Under the pieces are notes generated by a model that worked only from the letters and a program-made list of their open reading frames with translations, was not told the origin of the DNA and searched no databases. Shown in pieces: positions 8,100 through 17,066 of a stretch of DNA of 64,000 bases (the stretch's first letter is position 1; each line of letters opens with the position of its first letter). This stretch comes from CBDDEC01 sp965198045 (lineage in GTDB: Bacteria > Chloroflexota > Dehalococcoidia > UBA2979): the NCBI GenBank assembly GCA_965198045.1, contig CBDAOL010000006.1:62001-126000 (forward strand), read 5' to 3'. The translations under genes and the position numbers were made by a program.

Positions 8100-8126
8100 G
8101 TCAGGTTGCCGAAACACAGGCGAAAC
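8100..8126 (+). promoter_or_regulatory. Phased GAAAC operator upstream of glnA
   Basis: GTCAG-N6-GAAAC-N6-GAAAC, again with 11-base spacing, lies 24-50 bases before the glnA start. It shares the element GGCGAAAC with the amtB-side array. Likely a binding site for a GlnR-like OmpR-family regulator, such as one of the two encoded next to glnB. Confidence 0.5.
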
Positions 8127-8149
8127 ACCTTCGGCGCACGATCGAGGGC

Positions 8150-9496
8150 ATGAACGATCGGCCCTCGAACGATCTCGCGTCCCTGCAGCACGTCACACAG
8201 GCGTGCCGCGACCACGATGTGAAGTTCATTCGCCTCTGGTTCAGCGACGTGCTGGGCATGCTCAAGTCGGTGGCGATCACCATCGAGGAGCTGGAGCACG
8301 CGTTCAACGACGGCATCTCGTTCGATGGCGCTGCCATCGCTGGGTACGCACGGCGCGACGAGTCGGACATGATCGCCGTCCCCGACGCGAGCACGTTCCA
8401 GTTGCTGCCCTGGCGACCGCAGGAGCAGTCGGTGGCGCGCATGTTCTGCGACATCCGCTCGCCGAACGGTGAGGCTTATCCCGGCGATCCGCGACAGGTG
8501 CTGCGGCGTGTGCTCGACGCGGCGGCGGAGCGTGGCTACACGTTCTATGTCTCGCCGGAGATCGAGTTTTTCTACTTCAAGGGCGCCAACGGCACCGAGC
8601 CGATCGACCGCGGCGGTTACTTCGACCTGACACCCCTCGACGGCGGCTCCGACCTGCGTCGGGAGACCGTGCTGACGCTGGAGGAGATGGGCATCGGCGT
8701 CGCCCTCTCGCATCACGAGGCCGCGCCGGGCCAACAGGAGATGGACCTTCGCTACACGGACGCGCTGACCATGGCCGACGCGGTCATGACCTACCGGCTC
8801 GTGGTGAAAGAGGTGGCGATGCGGCATGGCGTGTACGCCACCTTCATGCCGAAGCCGCTGGCCAAGGAGAACGGCTCCGCGATGCACCTGCAGCAATCGC
8901 TCTTCCGAGGCGAAGACAACGCGTTCCACGACCCGGCAGACGAGCTGGGACTCTCGGGCGACGCGCGGGGCTACATGGCGGGCATGCTCGAACACGCCTC
9001 GGCGCTCTCCCTGGTCTCGAACCAGTGGGTGAACTCCTACAAGCGGATGGTCCCGGGCTACGAGGCGCCGACGCACGCCACGTGGTCGACGCGCAACCAC
9101 GCCGACCTCGTGCGTGTGCCTGAGCATCGGCCGGGCGAGGCCGTGGCGACGCGCCTCGAGTACCGCGCGCCAGACTCCGCCTGCAATCCGTACCTGATGT
9201 TCGCCGGCGTGCTCGCGGCCGGCCTCGACGGAATCGACCGCGGCACCGCACTGCCTACGCCGATCGACCGCCTCGTTGGTGAGATGTCGGCGGAGGAACG
9301 CGCCACGCGCAACGTGCAGGCGCTCCCCTCGTCACTGGGCGAGGCGATCGAGGCGTTCGCCGGGTCCGACCTGCTGCGCGACACCTTCGGCGACCACGTC
9401 TTCGAGACGCTGCTTGAGAACAAACGGCTGGAGTGGGACGACTACCGCTCGCAGGTCACGCCCTACGAGATCGACCGCTACCTGGGCTCGCTCTAG
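8150..9496 (+). CDS. glnA: Type I glutamine synthetase
   Basis: 448 residues, the length of the short GSI-alpha class. It makes glutamine from glutamate, NH4+ and ATP in the cytoplasm. Motifs: FDGAAIAGYARRDESDM near residue 63, SPEIEFF (metal-binding Glu), HHEAAPGQQE (about 188), FMPKPLAKENGSAMHLQQSL (ATP-binding loop, with Gln in place of the usual second His), NSYKRMVPGYEAPTHATWS, and RLEYRAPDSACNPYL. The region that carries the adenylylated Tyr in the long class reads RNVQALPSSLGEAI and has no Tyr, so control is probably transcriptional or by feedback. Divergent from amtB, with phased operator sites between them, and followed by a terminator. Confidence 0.96.
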   Translation: MNDRPSNDLASLQHVTQACRDHDVKFIRLWFSDVLGMLKSVAITIEELEHAFNDGISFDGAAIAGYARRDESDMIAVPDASTFQLLPWRPQEQSVARMFCDIRSPNGEAYPGDPRQVLRRVLDAAAERGYTFYVSPEIEFFYFKGANGTEPIDRGGYFDLTPLDGGSDLRRETVLTLEEMGIGVALSHHEAAPGQQEMDLRYTDALTMADAVMTYRLVVKEVAMRHGVYATFMPKPLAKENGSAMHLQQSLFRGEDNAFHDPADELGLSGDARGYMAGMLEHASALSLVSNQWVNSYKRMVPGYEAPTHATWSTRNHADLVRVPEHRPGEAVATRLEYRAPDSACNPYLMFAGVLAAGLDGIDRGTALPTPIDRLVGEMSAEERATRNVQALPSSLGEAIEAFAGSDLLRDTFGDHVFETLLENKRLEWDDYRSQVTPYEIDRYLGSL

Positions 9497-9526
9497 GCTC
9501 GCTCTCAGCAGAGGCCATCACACCAA

Positions 9527-9554
9527 ACAGCCCCGGTCGCACGACCGGGGCTGT
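9527..9554 (+). terminator. Terminator hairpin after glnA
   Basis: ACAGCCCCGGTCG (9527-9539) and CGACCGGGGCTGT (9542-9554) form a perfect 13-bp inverted repeat, followed by TGTCGTTT. It lies between convergent genes and probably stops transcription from glnA and perhaps from the opposite side. Confidence 0.8.
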
Positions 9555-9580
9555 TGTCGTTTCGGCTGCTGCCGTGCGCG

Positions 9581-10006
9581 CTACCGCGAGGGGAGCGCCA
9601 CCGTCGCCGTGCCCGGCGTCGTCTCGTTGCCTTCGTCAGTGCGGACGCCGACGTTGAGGTCGACCAGGTGCTCGCCGCCCTCCTCGTACTTCTTGGTCAC
9701 GGCGCCGTGCACGACGATGTCGTGGCGGGCGACGTCCATGCCGCGGTAGGAGACGTCCCAGTCTTTGACCGCCCCCTCGTCGCCACAGAACTCATCGAGC
9801 AAGCGCCCGACGAGCATGCCTTTCAGCGCGCCGTGGACAATGATGTCGGGCAGATTGTTGCCCTTCGCGAAATCGTCGTCGTAGTGGATCTGATAGAAGT
9901 CGCCGGACGCGGCGGCCCACACGACGAGGCGCTGCGAAGACATCGTCTCGTTCAGCGTCAGCTCGTCGCCCTCGTTGACGTCGTCCCAGTAGGTCTGATC
10001 GGCCAT
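9581..10006 (-). CDS. MaoC-like hydratase subunit (C-terminal-type hot-dog domain)
   Basis: 141 residues with one MaoC hot-dog fold. The hydratase-2 signature is visible: SGDFYQIHYDDDFAKGNNLP followed by DIIVHGALKGML, which holds the catalytic Asp and His. Such proteins hydrate enoyl-CoA thioesters or dehydrate 3-hydroxyacyl-CoA. The gene lies 22 bases after a second MaoC-type gene, and the pair resembles two-subunit hydratases such as HadAB or ChsH1/ChsH2, in which this subunit carries the active site. The true substrate is unknown. The last genes of the nuo transcription unit are just upstream on the same strand. Confidence 0.85.
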   Translation of the reverse strand: MADQTYWDDVNEGDELTLNETMSSQRLVVWAAASGDFYQIHYDDDFAKGNNLPDIIVHGALKGMLVGRLLDEFCGDEGAVKDWDVSYRGMDVARHDIVVHGAVTKKYEEGGEHLVDLNVGVRTDEGNETTPGTATVALPSR

Positions 10007-10028
10007 CGGTTCGTTCCTCTCGGCCTGG

Positions 10029-10511
10029 CTAGTAGGACAGGCCGGTGCCGCGCGTGCGCGCGACGACCTCGCCGTCGGACTTGCGGGTGTAGACGGTCTC
10101 GGAGGTGCGGATCAGCATCTGGCCCATCGCGCGGCTCGGCACCAGCTCGAGGTTGGCGAGGGTGGTGATGGCCTCCAGCTCGTCGCCGGCGTAGACCTGC
10201 GCGACCGGCGCGATGCCCGTGCCGCCGTTCAGGTTGCGCTTGAACGGACTGCTGAACGCTGGACCGCGGCCGCCCGGCTGGGCGCCGGGGTTGAAGATCG
10301 GCATACCGAGGAACCCGGGTGGCGCCGGCAGCGCGCGATGGCCTTTGGCCTTCGCGGCGTCCTCGTCGAAGTAGATCTCGCTGGTGTAGCCCACCGCGCG
10401 GGCAAAGGTGCGGATGCCCTGCGTCGTCACCTCGTAGGTGATGGCTGGGCTCGACGACCCGATCGCGGACTTCATCTCATCGGTGAGTTCGGTCAGAGCT
10501 TCGTCGGCCAA
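10029..10511 (-). CDS. MaoC-like dehydratase, FAS1-like N-terminal-type subunit
   Basis: 160 residues resembling the N-terminal half of double hot-dog MaoC dehydratases: ITYEVTTQGIRTFARAVGYT, then KGHRALPAPPGFLGMP, LNGGTGI and YAGDELEAITTLANLEL. This half normally lacks the catalytic Asp/His pair and supports the partner subunit. It is encoded directly upstream of the catalytic-type subunit, so the two probably form one heteromeric enzyme. A role in fatty acid or sterol-side-chain breakdown is possible, given acyl-CoA dehydrogenases elsewhere in the window. Confidence 0.82.
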   Translation of the reverse strand: MADEALTELTDEMKSAIGSSSPAITYEVTTQGIRTFARAVGYTSEIYFDEDAAKAKGHRALPAPPGFLGMPIFNPGAQPGGRGPAFSSPFKRNLNGGTGIAPVAQVYAGDELEAITTLANLELVPSRAMGQMLIRTSETVYTRKSDGEVVARTRGTGLSY

Positions 10512-10537
10512 CGCTGCCTCCTCGCTGCGCGCGCCGG

Positions 10538-11038
10538 TCAGCCGGCCGATCGGGCGGCTCGGTGCCTGCGCGCCTCGTCTGGTGCGGCCCGCAGCATAGC
10601 GCAGCGGCCGGGTGGCGGCTCCCAGAGCTCGAAGCGATGGCCCTCCGGATCGATCGCCCAGCCGAAGCGACCGAACTCCGATTCCTCGACCTGGGCGTCG
10701 ACCTCGACGCCCTCGCTGCGCAGCCGCGCGAGCATCGCGTCGAGGTCATTGACGCGGTAGTTGATCATCCAGTCGGCGGGCTGCTCGGCCTCGGAGCCCC
10801 CGTCGCCGAAGTACTCCGTGTCCGCGTCAAAGGGCACCCAGACGGTGTGGCCGCGGCGGTCGGGCGCCTCGTCGTGCCGCCACCAGAACCCGGTGGTGCC
10901 GGGCAGGCTGGGGAGGCCGAGGTGCTGGACGTACCAGGTGCGCAGCGCCGCTGGATCGCTCGAGCGGAAGAAGATCCCGCCGATGCCCTCGACGCGGCCG
11001 CCTGCACCCCCGTCGGGGTCCCGAATTTCGTCTGTCAT
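10538..11038 (-). CDS. VOC-family (glyoxalase-like) protein
   Basis: 166 residues with a single VOC module: GIGGIFFRSSDPAALRTWYV at the N-terminus, LGLPSLPG, then NDLDAMLARLRSEGVEV and FGWAIDPEGHRFELWEP. The last motif supplies the typical metal-ligand Glu. The family includes dioxygenases, isomerases and resistance proteins, and I cannot assign a substrate. The ATG at 11038 is preferred over the GTG three bases earlier. It lies between nuoN and the MaoC pair on the same strand and may be read through from the nuo operon. Confidence 0.82.
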   Translation of the reverse strand: MTDEIRDPDGGAGGRVEGIGGIFFRSSDPAALRTWYVQHLGLPSLPGTTGFWWRHDEAPDRRGHTVWVPFDADTEYFGDGGSEAEQPADWMINYRVNDLDAMLARLRSEGVEVDAQVEESEFGRFGWAIDPEGHRFELWEPPPGRCAMLRAAPDEARRHRAARSAG

Positions 11039-11100
11039 CACGCCCCCGCGCGCAAGTTAGCGCACCCCGCGTCACGCCGCGAGGCAGAGGCTCCGTGAAG

Positions 11101-12576
11101 CTACGTAAAGAGGGCGGCGGAGGCGCGGTCGGCGACGATGTAGAGCGGGCCGCCGTAGATGCCGATGAATACGACCCCAGCGAGCAGCGCGCCGGTGGAG
11201 AGATAGCCGGTCGGGGTGAGCCGCCAGCGCCCGGCCTCGGACGGCTCGTAGAGGTACATCTGCTTGATGATCTGCAGGTAGTAGTACAGCGACAGCGTCG
11301 AGGCCATCACGGCCACGACCACGAGCCAGAGGAAGCCGCCCTCCACGGCGCTCTGGAAGAGGACGTACTTCGTGAAGAACCCGGCGAGCAACGGCATCCC
11401 GGCGAGCGAGAACATCCCGGCGGTCATGACCAGCGCGAGGTAGGGGTTCGTCTGGGCCAGGCCCTTGAAGTCGGAGATCTCCTCCTTGCCGGTCTGGTTG
11501 AAGAAGGCAATGACCGCCATGAACACGGCGAGGTTGGTCACGAGGTACCCGCCGATGTGCACCATGAGCGCCGATGCGGAGACATCCGAGATCGTGGTGA
11601 TCGCCATCAGCATGAAGCCGACCTGCCCGATCGAGGAGTACGCGAGCAGGCGTTTGATGTTGGTCTGCTGGAGCGCGATCAGGTTGCCGCCCACCATCGT
11701 CGCGACGGAGATGGCGGCCACCATCCATTGCCAGTCATCGATGGCTGGGAGCAGCGGCCCGGCGAACCACCGCATGAACAGCGCGAAGACCGCGGCCTTC
11801 GATGTCGCGGAGAGGTAGGCCGTGATCGGCAGTGGCGCGCCCTCGTACGCGTCGGGCGTCCACATGTGGAACGGCACCGCCGAGGCTTTGAAGCCGAGGC
11901 CCGCGATGATCAGCACCAGGCCCACGACCAGGGGCAGCGTGACATCGCTGGTGCCGGCGGCCAGCGCCGTGGCGATCTCCGAGTACTGCGTCGAGCCGCT
12001 GACGCCGTAAAGCAGGCTCAGCCCGTAGAGCAGCATCGCCGAGGCGACGCCCCCCAGGAGCACGTACTTCAGCGCTGCCTCGCCGGAGCGACGGTCGTTC
12101 TTCGCCAGCGAGACGGCGACGTAGAGCGAGAACGACAGCAGCTCGATGGCGATGTACGCGGTCAGGAGGTCGCGCGCGGCCGCCATGTAGATGGCGCCGA
12201 TGGTGCTGAGGAGGATCAGGCCGTAGAACTCGCCGATGTGCCGCAGCTGGCGGTCGACGAACTCGTGCGAGCCGATCACGAGGACGATCGCGGTGCCGAT
12301 GAAGAGCACGCGGAAGAACGTGGTGAAGTGGTCGATCTCGATCAGCCGGGCGAAGTTCTCGGACTCGCTGGTCTTGAGGTCGAGCCAGAACAGGCTGACC
12401 ACACCGGCGGCCACCAGGCCGGCCAGCGTCACCAGTGGCAGGACCGCGCGACCAATGTTGAGCTCGCGGCGGAACGCGTCGAGGAAGAAGACGAGCACCG
12501 CTGTCACCGCGATGATGATCTCCGGCGCGAGCAGCTCGTACTGGAAGTTGAGGTCGTTGCCGACGATGTCGGTCAC
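11101..12576 (-). CDS. nuoN: NADH-quinone oxidoreductase subunit N
   Basis: 491 residues, about 14 membrane helices, one of three antiporter-like proton-pumping subunits of respiratory complex I. Typical motifs are LRHIGEFYGLILLSTIGAIY, AYIAIELLSFSLYV with the conserved Glu, FKASAVPFHMWTPDAYEG and QTNIKRLLAYSSIGQVGF. Last gene of the eleven-gene nuo set, 40 bases after nuoM. Confidence 0.97.
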   Translation of the reverse strand: MTDIVGNDLNFQYELLAPEIIIAVTAVLVFFLDAFRRELNIGRAVLPLVTLAGLVAAGVVSLFWLDLKTSESENFARLIEIDHFTTFFRVLFIGTAIVLVIGSHEFVDRQLRHIGEFYGLILLSTIGAIYMAAARDLLTAYIAIELLSFSLYVAVSLAKNDRRSGEAALKYVLLGGVASAMLLYGLSLLYGVSGSTQYSEIATALAAGTSDVTLPLVVGLVLIIAGLGFKASAVPFHMWTPDAYEGAPLPITAYLSATSKAAVFALFMRWFAGPLLPAIDDWQWMVAAISVATMVGGNLIALQQTNIKRLLAYSSIGQVGFMLMAITTISDVSASALMVHIGGYLVTNLAVFMAVIAFFNQTGKEEISDFKGLAQTNPYLALVMTAGMFSLAGMPLLAGFFTKYVLFQSAVEGGFLWLVVVAVMASTLSLYYYLQIIKQMYLYEPSEAGRWRLTPTGYLSTGALLAGVVFIGIYGGPLYIVADRASAALFT

Positions 12577-12616
12577 GCCACTGCCTCCCTCGAGGTTCCG
12601 ATCGCCGCCTCGGGCC

Positions 12617-14104
12617 TCATAGCGCCACGCCCGGGATGTTGATCACGGTCTCGGAAATGCGGTCGATCCAGGGCGCGGGCCAGAGGCCCATGAAGACGAT
12701 CGACCCGGCGAGGATGGTCGCACCCGCGCGCTCGGCCCATGTCATCTCGCCGACGAAGTTCCAACGCTCCTGCGGTTCGCCGAAGAAGGCCTGCGCGAAC
12801 ATGCGCATCAGATACGTCGCGGTGATCGCAGCGGTCAGCACGGCGAGTCCGCCGATGATGGGGTAGGCACGGAACGCGCCGATGAAAATGTGCAGCTCGG
12901 CCACGAACCCGGAGAGCCCGGGCAGTCCCAGCGAGGCGAGACCAGCGATCACGAAGAAGATGCTCCAGATCGGCATCTGGCGCGCCAGGCCGGAGAAGCT
13001 GGGGATCTCGCGATCGTGCGCCTGGTCATACATCGCGCCGATCAGCAGGAAGAAGAGTGCGGTCATCAGGCCGTGCGCGAACATCTGAAGCACGGCGCCC
13101 GAGAAGCCGATCGAGTTGAGCGTGCCGAGGCCGACGAACACGTAGCCCATATGCGAGACCGAGGAGAACCCTGTCATCAGTTTGAGGTCCGTCTGACGCA
13201 ACGCCGAAATCGCGCCGTAGAGGGCTGCCGTGATGCCGAGGATGATCAGCGCCGGAGCCCAGAACTCGGCGCCCTCCGGCATCATCTGGAAGCCGAGCCG
13301 GATCATGCCGAACGCGCCGACCTTCATCAGCACACCGGCGTGCAACATCGACACCGCGGTCGGCGCCGAGGCGTGGCCGTCGGGCGACCAAGCGTGCAGC
13401 GGGAAGAGCGCACCCAGCGTTCCGGTGCCCAGGACGATGATCGGGAAGAAGACCTTCTGGAACTCCGCGGTCTTCTCGGCCGCCATCAGCACCTCCATGT
13501 CGAAGGTGCCGGCGCCGACGTGTGTGAAGAGGGCGAAGATGCCCGTAAAGATGAGGATCGATGCTGCCAGCAGCATCATCATCAGCTTCATCGCGCCGTA
13601 CTCCTTGCGCGTGGAGCCCCACACCACGATCAGCAGGTACATCGGCAGCAGCGCTACCTCATAGGCGAGGAAGAAGAAGAACAGGTCCAGCATCACGAAG
13701 GTGCCGAACACGCCGGCGACGAGGATGTAGAGCAGGATGAAGAAGTCCTTCATCCGGTCCTGGATCTTCCAGGAGACCCACGTCCCCGCAACGATCACGA
13801 TGCCGGTGAGGAGAACCATCGAGGCGGCGATGCCGTCGATGCCGACCTTGAGCTGCATGCCGTTTTCGCCGAGGAACCCAACGTTCTCCATCCAGGGGAT
13901 CGCCTTGACCGCCTGGAACTGCACGCCGCCCCACTCGTACTGGACGAAGACGTAGAGCGAGAGCACGAACATCGCGAGGCTGGTGATCGCGGTGAGGCCG
14001 ATCTGCGCCGAGCGCTCCCGGTTCGGGATCAGCATCAGCAGCAGCGCGGCGGCCAGCGGCAGCAGGGGCAGCGCGAGGAGGACGTAGCCGTCGTTCTCGG
14101 TCAT
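12617..14104 (-). CDS. nuoM: NADH-quinone oxidoreductase subunit M
   Basis: 495 residues, about 14 membrane helices, antiporter-like subunit of complex I. Motifs: LAYEVALLPMYLLI with the conserved Glu, FPLHAWSPDGHASAPTAVSM, and RQTDLKLMTGFSSVSHMGYV. Each antiporter-like subunit carries one proton channel linked to quinone reduction. It follows nuoL by 43 bases. Confidence 0.97.
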   Translation of the reverse strand: MTENDGYVLLALPLLPLAAALLLMLIPNRERSAQIGLTAITSLAMFVLSLYVFVQYEWGGVQFQAVKAIPWMENVGFLGENGMQLKVGIDGIAASMVLLTGIVIVAGTWVSWKIQDRMKDFFILLYILVAGVFGTFVMLDLFFFFLAYEVALLPMYLLIVVWGSTRKEYGAMKLMMMLLAASILIFTGIFALFTHVGAGTFDMEVLMAAEKTAEFQKVFFPIIVLGTGTLGALFPLHAWSPDGHASAPTAVSMLHAGVLMKVGAFGMIRLGFQMMPEGAEFWAPALIILGITAALYGAISALRQTDLKLMTGFSSVSHMGYVFVGLGTLNSIGFSGAVLQMFAHGLMTALFFLLIGAMYDQAHDREIPSFSGLARQMPIWSIFFVIAGLASLGLPGLSGFVAELHIFIGAFRAYPIIGGLAVLTAAITATYLMRMFAQAFFGEPQERWNFVGEMTWAERAGATILAGSIVFMGLWPAPWIDRISETVINIPGVAL

Positions 14105-14147
14105 CGTCGCTCCGCTCCTCGGCAGGTGTGGTTGAACTCGTAGGCCA

Positions 14148-16058
14148 CTACGCGACTCCGAAGGCGATCAGCGTCAGCGCGATGGCGCCGAGCGCCATGC
14201 CGAGCGCGTAGTTGGGGATGCGGCCGGTCTGCAGGAACTTGAGGCGGTAACCGAGGTACCCGATCGACTGGGTGCCACCGTCGACGCCGGTTTCGTTGAT
14301 CACGCGCTTGTCGAACCAGGCGACGACGCCGGCGAGCCCCAGAACCGCGCGGTCGATCACCGCCTGGTAGAGGTCGTCGAGGTAGTAGCGGCGCACGAAG
14401 AGCTGGTAGATCTCGGGGACCCCCCCGCGCGCCTGCACGGCGCGTCGAGCGTCGCCCGACCAGTAGATGATGCCGATGAAGACGCCAGCGAGCGCACCCG
14501 CCGTCGCGCCGAGCGCGAGTCCACCCTCGATGTTGAAGGCGTGGCCGCTCTCGCCTTCGAAGACCACCGCGCCGATGCCGCCCACGAAGCCCAGCGCCTC
14601 GCCCACGCCATCGATGGCGACGAAGCCGGCGACGGCGGCGAGCGCTGCGAGCACGACGAGCGGTCCGATCATGACCGGCGGCTGCTCGTGCGCGTGGTCG
14701 AAGGCGGCGCGGTTCTTCGGCTCGCCGAAGAACGTCAGCATCACAAGGCGGGTCGTGTAGATGGCGGTCAGCACCGCCGTGCCGGCCAGCAAGATGTAGG
14801 CGACGAGCGGGCCGGACGCGAGGAGGTCGGCGAGGATTTCGTCCTTCGACCAGAACCCAGCGAAGATCGGCAGCCCGGCGAGGGCGAGGCCACCGATGAT
14901 GAAGGTCACGGTCGTGATCGGCATCTTGCGCCAGAGGCCGCCCAGCTCCTCGACCTCCTGCTGTTCGGTCGCGTGGATGACCGAGCCCGAGCCGAGGAAG
15001 AGCAGGCTCTTGAAGAAGGCGTGGGTCAGGAGGTGGAACATCGCGGCGGTGAGCGCGCCGACGCCGAGGGCGACGAACATGAAGCCCAGCTGCGAGACGG
15101 TCGAGTAGGCGAGCACGCGTTTGATGTCATTGGAGACGAGGCCCATCGTCGCCGCCATCAGCGCGGTGATGAGGCCGGTGTAGAGCACCACGTCGCGGGC
15201 GACGAGGGTGATGTCGTAGATGGGCAGGAAGCGAGCGACGAGGTACACGCCGGCCACGACCATCGTCGCGGCGTGGATCAGTGCGGAGACGGGCGTCGGG
15301 CCCTCCATCGCGTCGGGGAGCCAGACGTGGAGCGGGAATTGCGCCGACTTACCGACGGCGCCGGCGAAGACGAAGATCATCGAGATCGTGAGGTAGCGCT
15401 TTCCGATTTCGCCGGCCTCGGCAGCGTGGATGATCTCCTGGATGTCGAAGGTACCGGTCGCGCGCCAGAGCAGGATGATGCCGATCAGCAGGCCGACATC
15501 ACCGATGCGGGTGGTGAGGAACGCCTTCTTCGCGGCCTCGGCGGCAGTCTGGCGCTCCCAGTAGAAGCCGATCAGCAGGTACGAGGCGAGACCGACGCCC
15601 TCCCAGGCCAGGTAGAGCTGGATCAGGTTCCCGCTGATGACCAGCAGCAGCATGGCGGCGGTGAAGAACGAGAGCGCGGCGAAGTACCAGCCGTAGCGCG
15701 GCTCGCCCTTCATGTAGCCGACCGAGTAGATCATTACCATCAGTGCCACGAGCGTGACGACGGTGATCATGACGACGGTGACCGAGTCGACGTACGTCGA
15801 GAACTCGATGACGAAGAAGTCGCCGGCGATGGTGAGCCAGTCGAACGAGTAGGTGTTCTCGCCGCCCGGCAGGAACTCGCCGTGCTCCCAGAAGCCCTGG
15901 AAATCGCCGATCACGAACAGCGCCAGCACGAAGGAGGCGGCCATGCCGAGGATGGCGAGGCCGTCGCCCTGGCGTGGCACCAGCTTGTGCAGCGGCGCGA
16001 GCACGACGAAGACGCCGAACGGGATGGCCGGGAGCAGCCAGACCTGTTCCATGCCCAT
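14148..16058 (-). CDS. nuoL: NADH-quinone oxidoreductase subunit L
   Basis: 636 residues, the largest membrane subunit, with antiporter-like helices and a C-terminal extension that would form the lateral helix. Motifs: LAWEGVGLASYLLIGFYWE, GKSAQFPLHVWLPDAMEGPT, SNDIKRVLAYSTVSQLGFMF. The C-terminal part also has a YYLDDLYQAVIDRAV segment typical of NuoL. Starts at the ATG at 16058 (MGMEQVWLLPAIPFG), 19 bases after nuoK. Confidence 0.97.
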   Translation of the reverse strand: MGMEQVWLLPAIPFGVFVVLAPLHKLVPRQGDGLAILGMAASFVLALFVIGDFQGFWEHGEFLPGGENTYSFDWLTIAGDFFVIEFSTYVDSVTVVMITVVTLVALMVMIYSVGYMKGEPRYGWYFAALSFFTAAMLLLVISGNLIQLYLAWEGVGLASYLLIGFYWERQTAAEAAKKAFLTTRIGDVGLLIGIILLWRATGTFDIQEIIHAAEAGEIGKRYLTISMIFVFAGAVGKSAQFPLHVWLPDAMEGPTPVSALIHAATMVVAGVYLVARFLPIYDITLVARDVVLYTGLITALMAATMGLVSNDIKRVLAYSTVSQLGFMFVALGVGALTAAMFHLLTHAFFKSLLFLGSGSVIHATEQQEVEELGGLWRKMPITTVTFIIGGLALAGLPIFAGFWSKDEILADLLASGPLVAYILLAGTAVLTAIYTTRLVMLTFFGEPKNRAAFDHAHEQPPVMIGPLVVLAALAAVAGFVAIDGVGEALGFVGGIGAVVFEGESGHAFNIEGGLALGATAGALAGVFIGIIYWSGDARRAVQARGGVPEIYQLFVRRYYLDDLYQAVIDRAVLGLAGVVAWFDKRVINETGVDGGTQSIGYLGYRLKFLQTGRIPNYALGMALGAIALTLIAFGVA

Positions 16059-16077
16059 CAGCGCTGTCCCACCCGCA

Positions 16078-16386
16078 TCACCAGCGCAGCTCGTCGGCTG
16101 CGTCGACGTTGGCGGTGCGGCGCTCGCGGAACAGCCGCAGCACGATGCCCAGCGCCAGGCCCACCTCGGCCGCGGCGACGGTGATCACGAAGAGGGCGAA
16201 GATCAGCCCGCTGAACGCCTCGCCATCGAGGTAGGTCGAAAACGCCACGAAGTTGATGGCCACGCCGGCGAGCATGAGCTCCACGGAGATGAGGATGAGG
16301 ATGGCGCTGCGCCGGGCCAGCACGCCGTAGAAGCCGATCGCGAACAGCACGGCGGACAGCAGCAGGAAGTTCTCGAGGGGGATCAC
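16078..16386 (-). CDS. nuoK: NADH-quinone oxidoreductase subunit K
   Basis: 102 residues with three membrane helices, the full family length. GVLARRSAILILISVELML contains the conserved membrane Glu, and FVITVAAAEVGLALGIVLRLFR contains the second. Its start overlaps the nuoJ stop by four bases, implying coupled translation. Confidence 0.96.
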   Translation of the reverse strand: MIPLENFLLLSAVLFAIGFYGVLARRSAILILISVELMLAGVAINFVAFSTYLDGEAFSGLIFALFVITVAAAEVGLALGIVLRLFRERRTANVDAADELRW

Positions 16387-17021
16387 GAAGCGTCTCCCGC
16401 GGCGGCCGAATCCTCGGTCAGTTCGGGCTCGGGCTCGTCGTCACGAGCGTTGACGAAGGCGCCGGTGAGCGCGATGTCGAGCAACGCGGCGACGACGATG
16501 ACCGGGACGAGGAAGTCGCGGAAGAGGCGCGCGCCGAAGTCCTCGAAAGCCACGACCGTGGCGGCGGAGCTGCCAAACTCGGCGTCGAGGATGGCGGCGA
16601 TGAAGGTGCCGCCGATCAGCGCGCCGACGATGAACGCGAACGGTTTCTGCGCGCCGTCCGTGACGACCGGGTCGTCCTGGGCGTTCGTGAGCATGAGACC
16701 GAAGAGCAGCAGGATCACGACGCCTCCGCCGTAGACGAGGATCTGGACGAGGGCGATGAAGTCGCTGACGAGCAGTAGGTAGATGCCGGCCACGCCGAGG
16801 AGGGTGGCGCCGAGGGAGAGCGCAGCGTGCACGACGTTCGGCAGCAGGACCGCGCCAAGAGCGCCGCCGACGATGACGGAGGCGGCGAGCCAGAAGACGA
16901 ACTCGGGCGCCGAGATCTGGTCGCCGATCAGCAGCGCGGAGAGGACGATCAGGATCGGCGCAGCGACGATCACCGCCAGCGTGCCGCCCAGCATGATGAT
17001 GCGGTCGAACTGCGAGGGCAT
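16383..17021 (-). CDS. nuoJ: NADH-quinone oxidoreductase subunit J
   Basis: 212 residues with five membrane helices and an acidic cytosolic tail. The family hallmark is DFIALVQILVYGGGVVILLLFGLML, which includes the helix with the pi-bulge near the E-channel (two overlapping pieces: DFIALVQILVYGG and VVILLLFGLML). I start it at the ATG at 17021 (MPSQFDRIIMLGG), since residues further upstream look non-coding, although an in-frame start exists at 17084. A gap of 120 bases with two strong hairpins separates it from nuoI. Confidence 0.94.
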   Translation of the reverse strand: MPSQFDRIIMLGGTLAVIVAAPILIVLSALLIGDQISAPEFVFWLAASVIVGGALGAVLLPNVVHAALSLGATLLGVAGIYLLLVSDFIALVQILVYGGGVVILLLFGLMLTNAQDDPVVTDGAQKPFAFIVGALIGGTFIAAILDAEFGSSAATVVAFEDFGARLFRDFLVPVIVVAALLDIALTGAFVNARDDEPEPELTEDSAAAGDAS

Positions 17022-17066
17022 TGGCAGGCGTTCGAGCACGAGTGTCGTATTCCCGGTTCGTCTAGC

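Noticed and set aside
11098..16184. Long plus-strand open frames across the nuo genes
   Set aside because: They are antisense shadows of GC-rich nuo genes with His/Arg/Asp/Glu-rich translations and no domain signals.
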